5,827 nucleotides of DNA from Candidatus Nomurabacteria bacterium RIFCSPHIGHO2_01_FULL_39_10 (GTDB lineage Bacteria; Patescibacteriota; Minisyncoccia; Phycocordibacterales; UBA9973), in the NCBI GenBank assembly GCA_001786805.1, contig MFTJ01000046.1, positions 3,028 through 8,854 on the forward strand, in the 5' to 3' direction. The translations under genes were made by a program, and so were the position numbers. Below are positions 5,012 through 5,827 of this stretch, piece by piece. How positions within the stretch are numbered: position 1 is the stretch's first letter; every line of letters begins with the position of its first letter. Under the pieces are notes generated by a model, which saw only the letters and a list, made by a program, of their open reading frames with translations, did no database searches and had not been told where the DNA came from.

Positions 5012-5017
5012 AAAAAA
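5012..5017 (-). terminator. T6 tract after the UbiA-type gene
   Basis: The minus strand has TTTTTT 5 nt after the UbiA stop codon. It could terminate some transcripts before the PAP2 gene, which has its own TATA-like box. One short T run is weak evidence. Confidence 0.3.
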
Positions 5018-5022
5018 TTTTA

Positions 5023-5827
5023 TTATGTAAAACGAATGTATACTAAAATAAAAGTTATCCCCATCCATACTAACAATCCAATACAAAGTGGAACATCTTT
5101 GATAATTTTTTCGGGATGGCGAGCAATAATTGAACCACTTTGCAACAAATGATAATAGCGAAAAATGACAAATAGGGCGAAGGGAAGAGTGTAGAGGAGT
5201 TGGTTGTAGGGGCTAAGGAAGGAGTATAATGCGTAGGAGGTGATGAGCAGCGAGGTTGATATATTCATCAGCGAGAGAGTTAGGGTTGAGGTATATTCTT
5301 TAAGGACGTGGCGGGTGTGATGGGCGTTTTCTTTGAGTAAAAGCAAGTCGCCGTGGCGTTTACCTATTGAGAGGAATAATGAGAGGAAGAAGGGGCATAA
5401 AATAAGCCAAGGGGAGATGGTGACAGAGATAGCTATGGCACCGATAATTGCGCGCAGGACAAACAACGTAGAAATGGTTAAGATGTCAGCAAGCATGATT
5501 TGTTTTAGGATGGTGCTGTATAAGAGGTTTAAGATGCTGGTAAAGAGGATGAATACCATGGTAATCATGTTTAATTGTAATGCGAGAAGTATACCCATAG
5601 TGAGCATTATTAGTGCAATAACAATTGCTTCGGGAATTGTAATTTTTTCTGCGGCGAGCGGACGGTATTTTTTTTCAGGGTGATGGCGGTCTTTTTTTAT
5701 ATCGAGAATGTCGTTGATGATATAGCCAAATGAGGAGATGAAGCAGAGGGTGAAAAAAGCGATAAAGGTTTGGTGCAGATACGTGAGGTTAAATAGATTT
5801 GCAGAGAAAAATAAGGCGAGAAATACG
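5023..5827 (-). CDS. UbiA-family prenyltransferase, decaprenyl-phosphate phosphoribosyltransferase type (C-terminal 267 residues, N-terminus off the right edge)
   Basis: This multi-spanning membrane enzyme is predicted to transfer 5-phosphoribose from PRPP to a polyprenyl phosphate. The frame is open to the window edge. Numbering from the first visible residue, the Asp-rich motif is N38-D39-ILD-IKK-D46-R47-HHP50, followed by KKYRPLAA; the NDxxDxxxDRxHP...RP form is that of DPPR synthase (mycobacterial Rv3806c) and not of typical quinone or heme UbiA enzymes. The second polar region is LKQIMLADILTI...VLRAIIGA around residue 114. GKRHGDLLLLKENA...KEYTSTL (about 155-183) also matches that subfamily. 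The C-terminus ends after a last hydrophobic helix. The first part, including the N-terminal helix or helices, is missing. The PAP2 phosphatase gene follows after 58 bp, so the pair would make polyprenyl-phospho-ribose, a glycan donor. Substrate is inferred from family likeness. Confidence 0.88.
   Translation of the reverse strand, partial: VFLALFFSANLFNLTYLHQTFIAFFTLCFISSFGYIINDILDIKKDRHHPEKKYRPLAAEKITIPEAIVIALIMLTMGILLALQLNMITMVFILFTSILNLLYSTILKQIMLADILTISTLFVLRAIIGAIAISVTISPWLILCPFFLSLFLSIGKRHGDLLLLKENAHHTRHVLKEYTSTLTLSLMNISTSLLITSYALYSFLSPYNQLLYTLPFALFVIFRYYHLLQSGSIIARHPEKIIKDVPLCIGLLVWMGITFILVYIRFT

Overview
The window looks archaeal. It carries an archaeal-type multiprotein bridging factor 1 (zinc ribbon plus Cro-type helix-turn-helix). 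Four genes have a TATA-like box centred about 26-29 nt before the start codon, the layout of leaderless archaeal transcripts. Convergent ends carry oligo-T tracts instead of hairpin-T terminators. Small AT-rich genes, a HEPN/minimal-nucleotidyltransferase pair and the overall texture suggest a DPANN-type lineage (Woesearchaeota-like), but that placement is an inference from gene style only. No tRNA, rRNA, CRISPR array or insertion sequence was seen.

Layout, left to right. (1) 1-2019, minus strand: a two-subunit ATP-citrate lyase. The ATP-grasp/citrate-binding subunit (aclB type, 2019-730) is transcribed first. A 230-bp spacer packed with palindromes follows, then the first 166 residues of the CoA-ligase-alpha/citrate-synthase subunit (aclA type, 499-1), which runs off the left edge. 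(2) 2225-2683, plus strand: aMBF1, divergent from aclB and the only plus-strand gene. (3) 3634-2788, minus strand: a HEPN protein and a minimal nucleotidyltransferase that overlap by 68 bp, an arrangement like HEPN-MNT toxin-antitoxin modules, with a palindrome in the promoter. (4) 4455-3829, minus: a coiled-coil plus FHA-like protein. (5) 4964-4500, minus: a PAP2 membrane phosphatase. (6) 5827-5023, minus: a UbiA-family prenyltransferase of the decaprenyl-phosphate phosphoribosyltransferase type, with its N-terminus off the right edge.

How the genes may work together. The two lyase subunits should form one enzyme that cleaves citrate to acetyl-CoA and oxaloacetate with ATP. The UbiA and PAP2 proteins together look like the two-step route that moves phosphoribose from PRPP to polyprenyl phosphate and then removes the 5-phosphate, giving a lipid-linked ribose donor for surface glycans. 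The same pair of families is adjacent in mycobacteria (Rv3806c and Rv3807c). The HEPN-MNT pair is probably a self-regulated defence or stress module. The most striking non-coding structure is the run of back-to-back palindromes in the aclB-aclA spacer, centred on a perfect archaeal TATA box.
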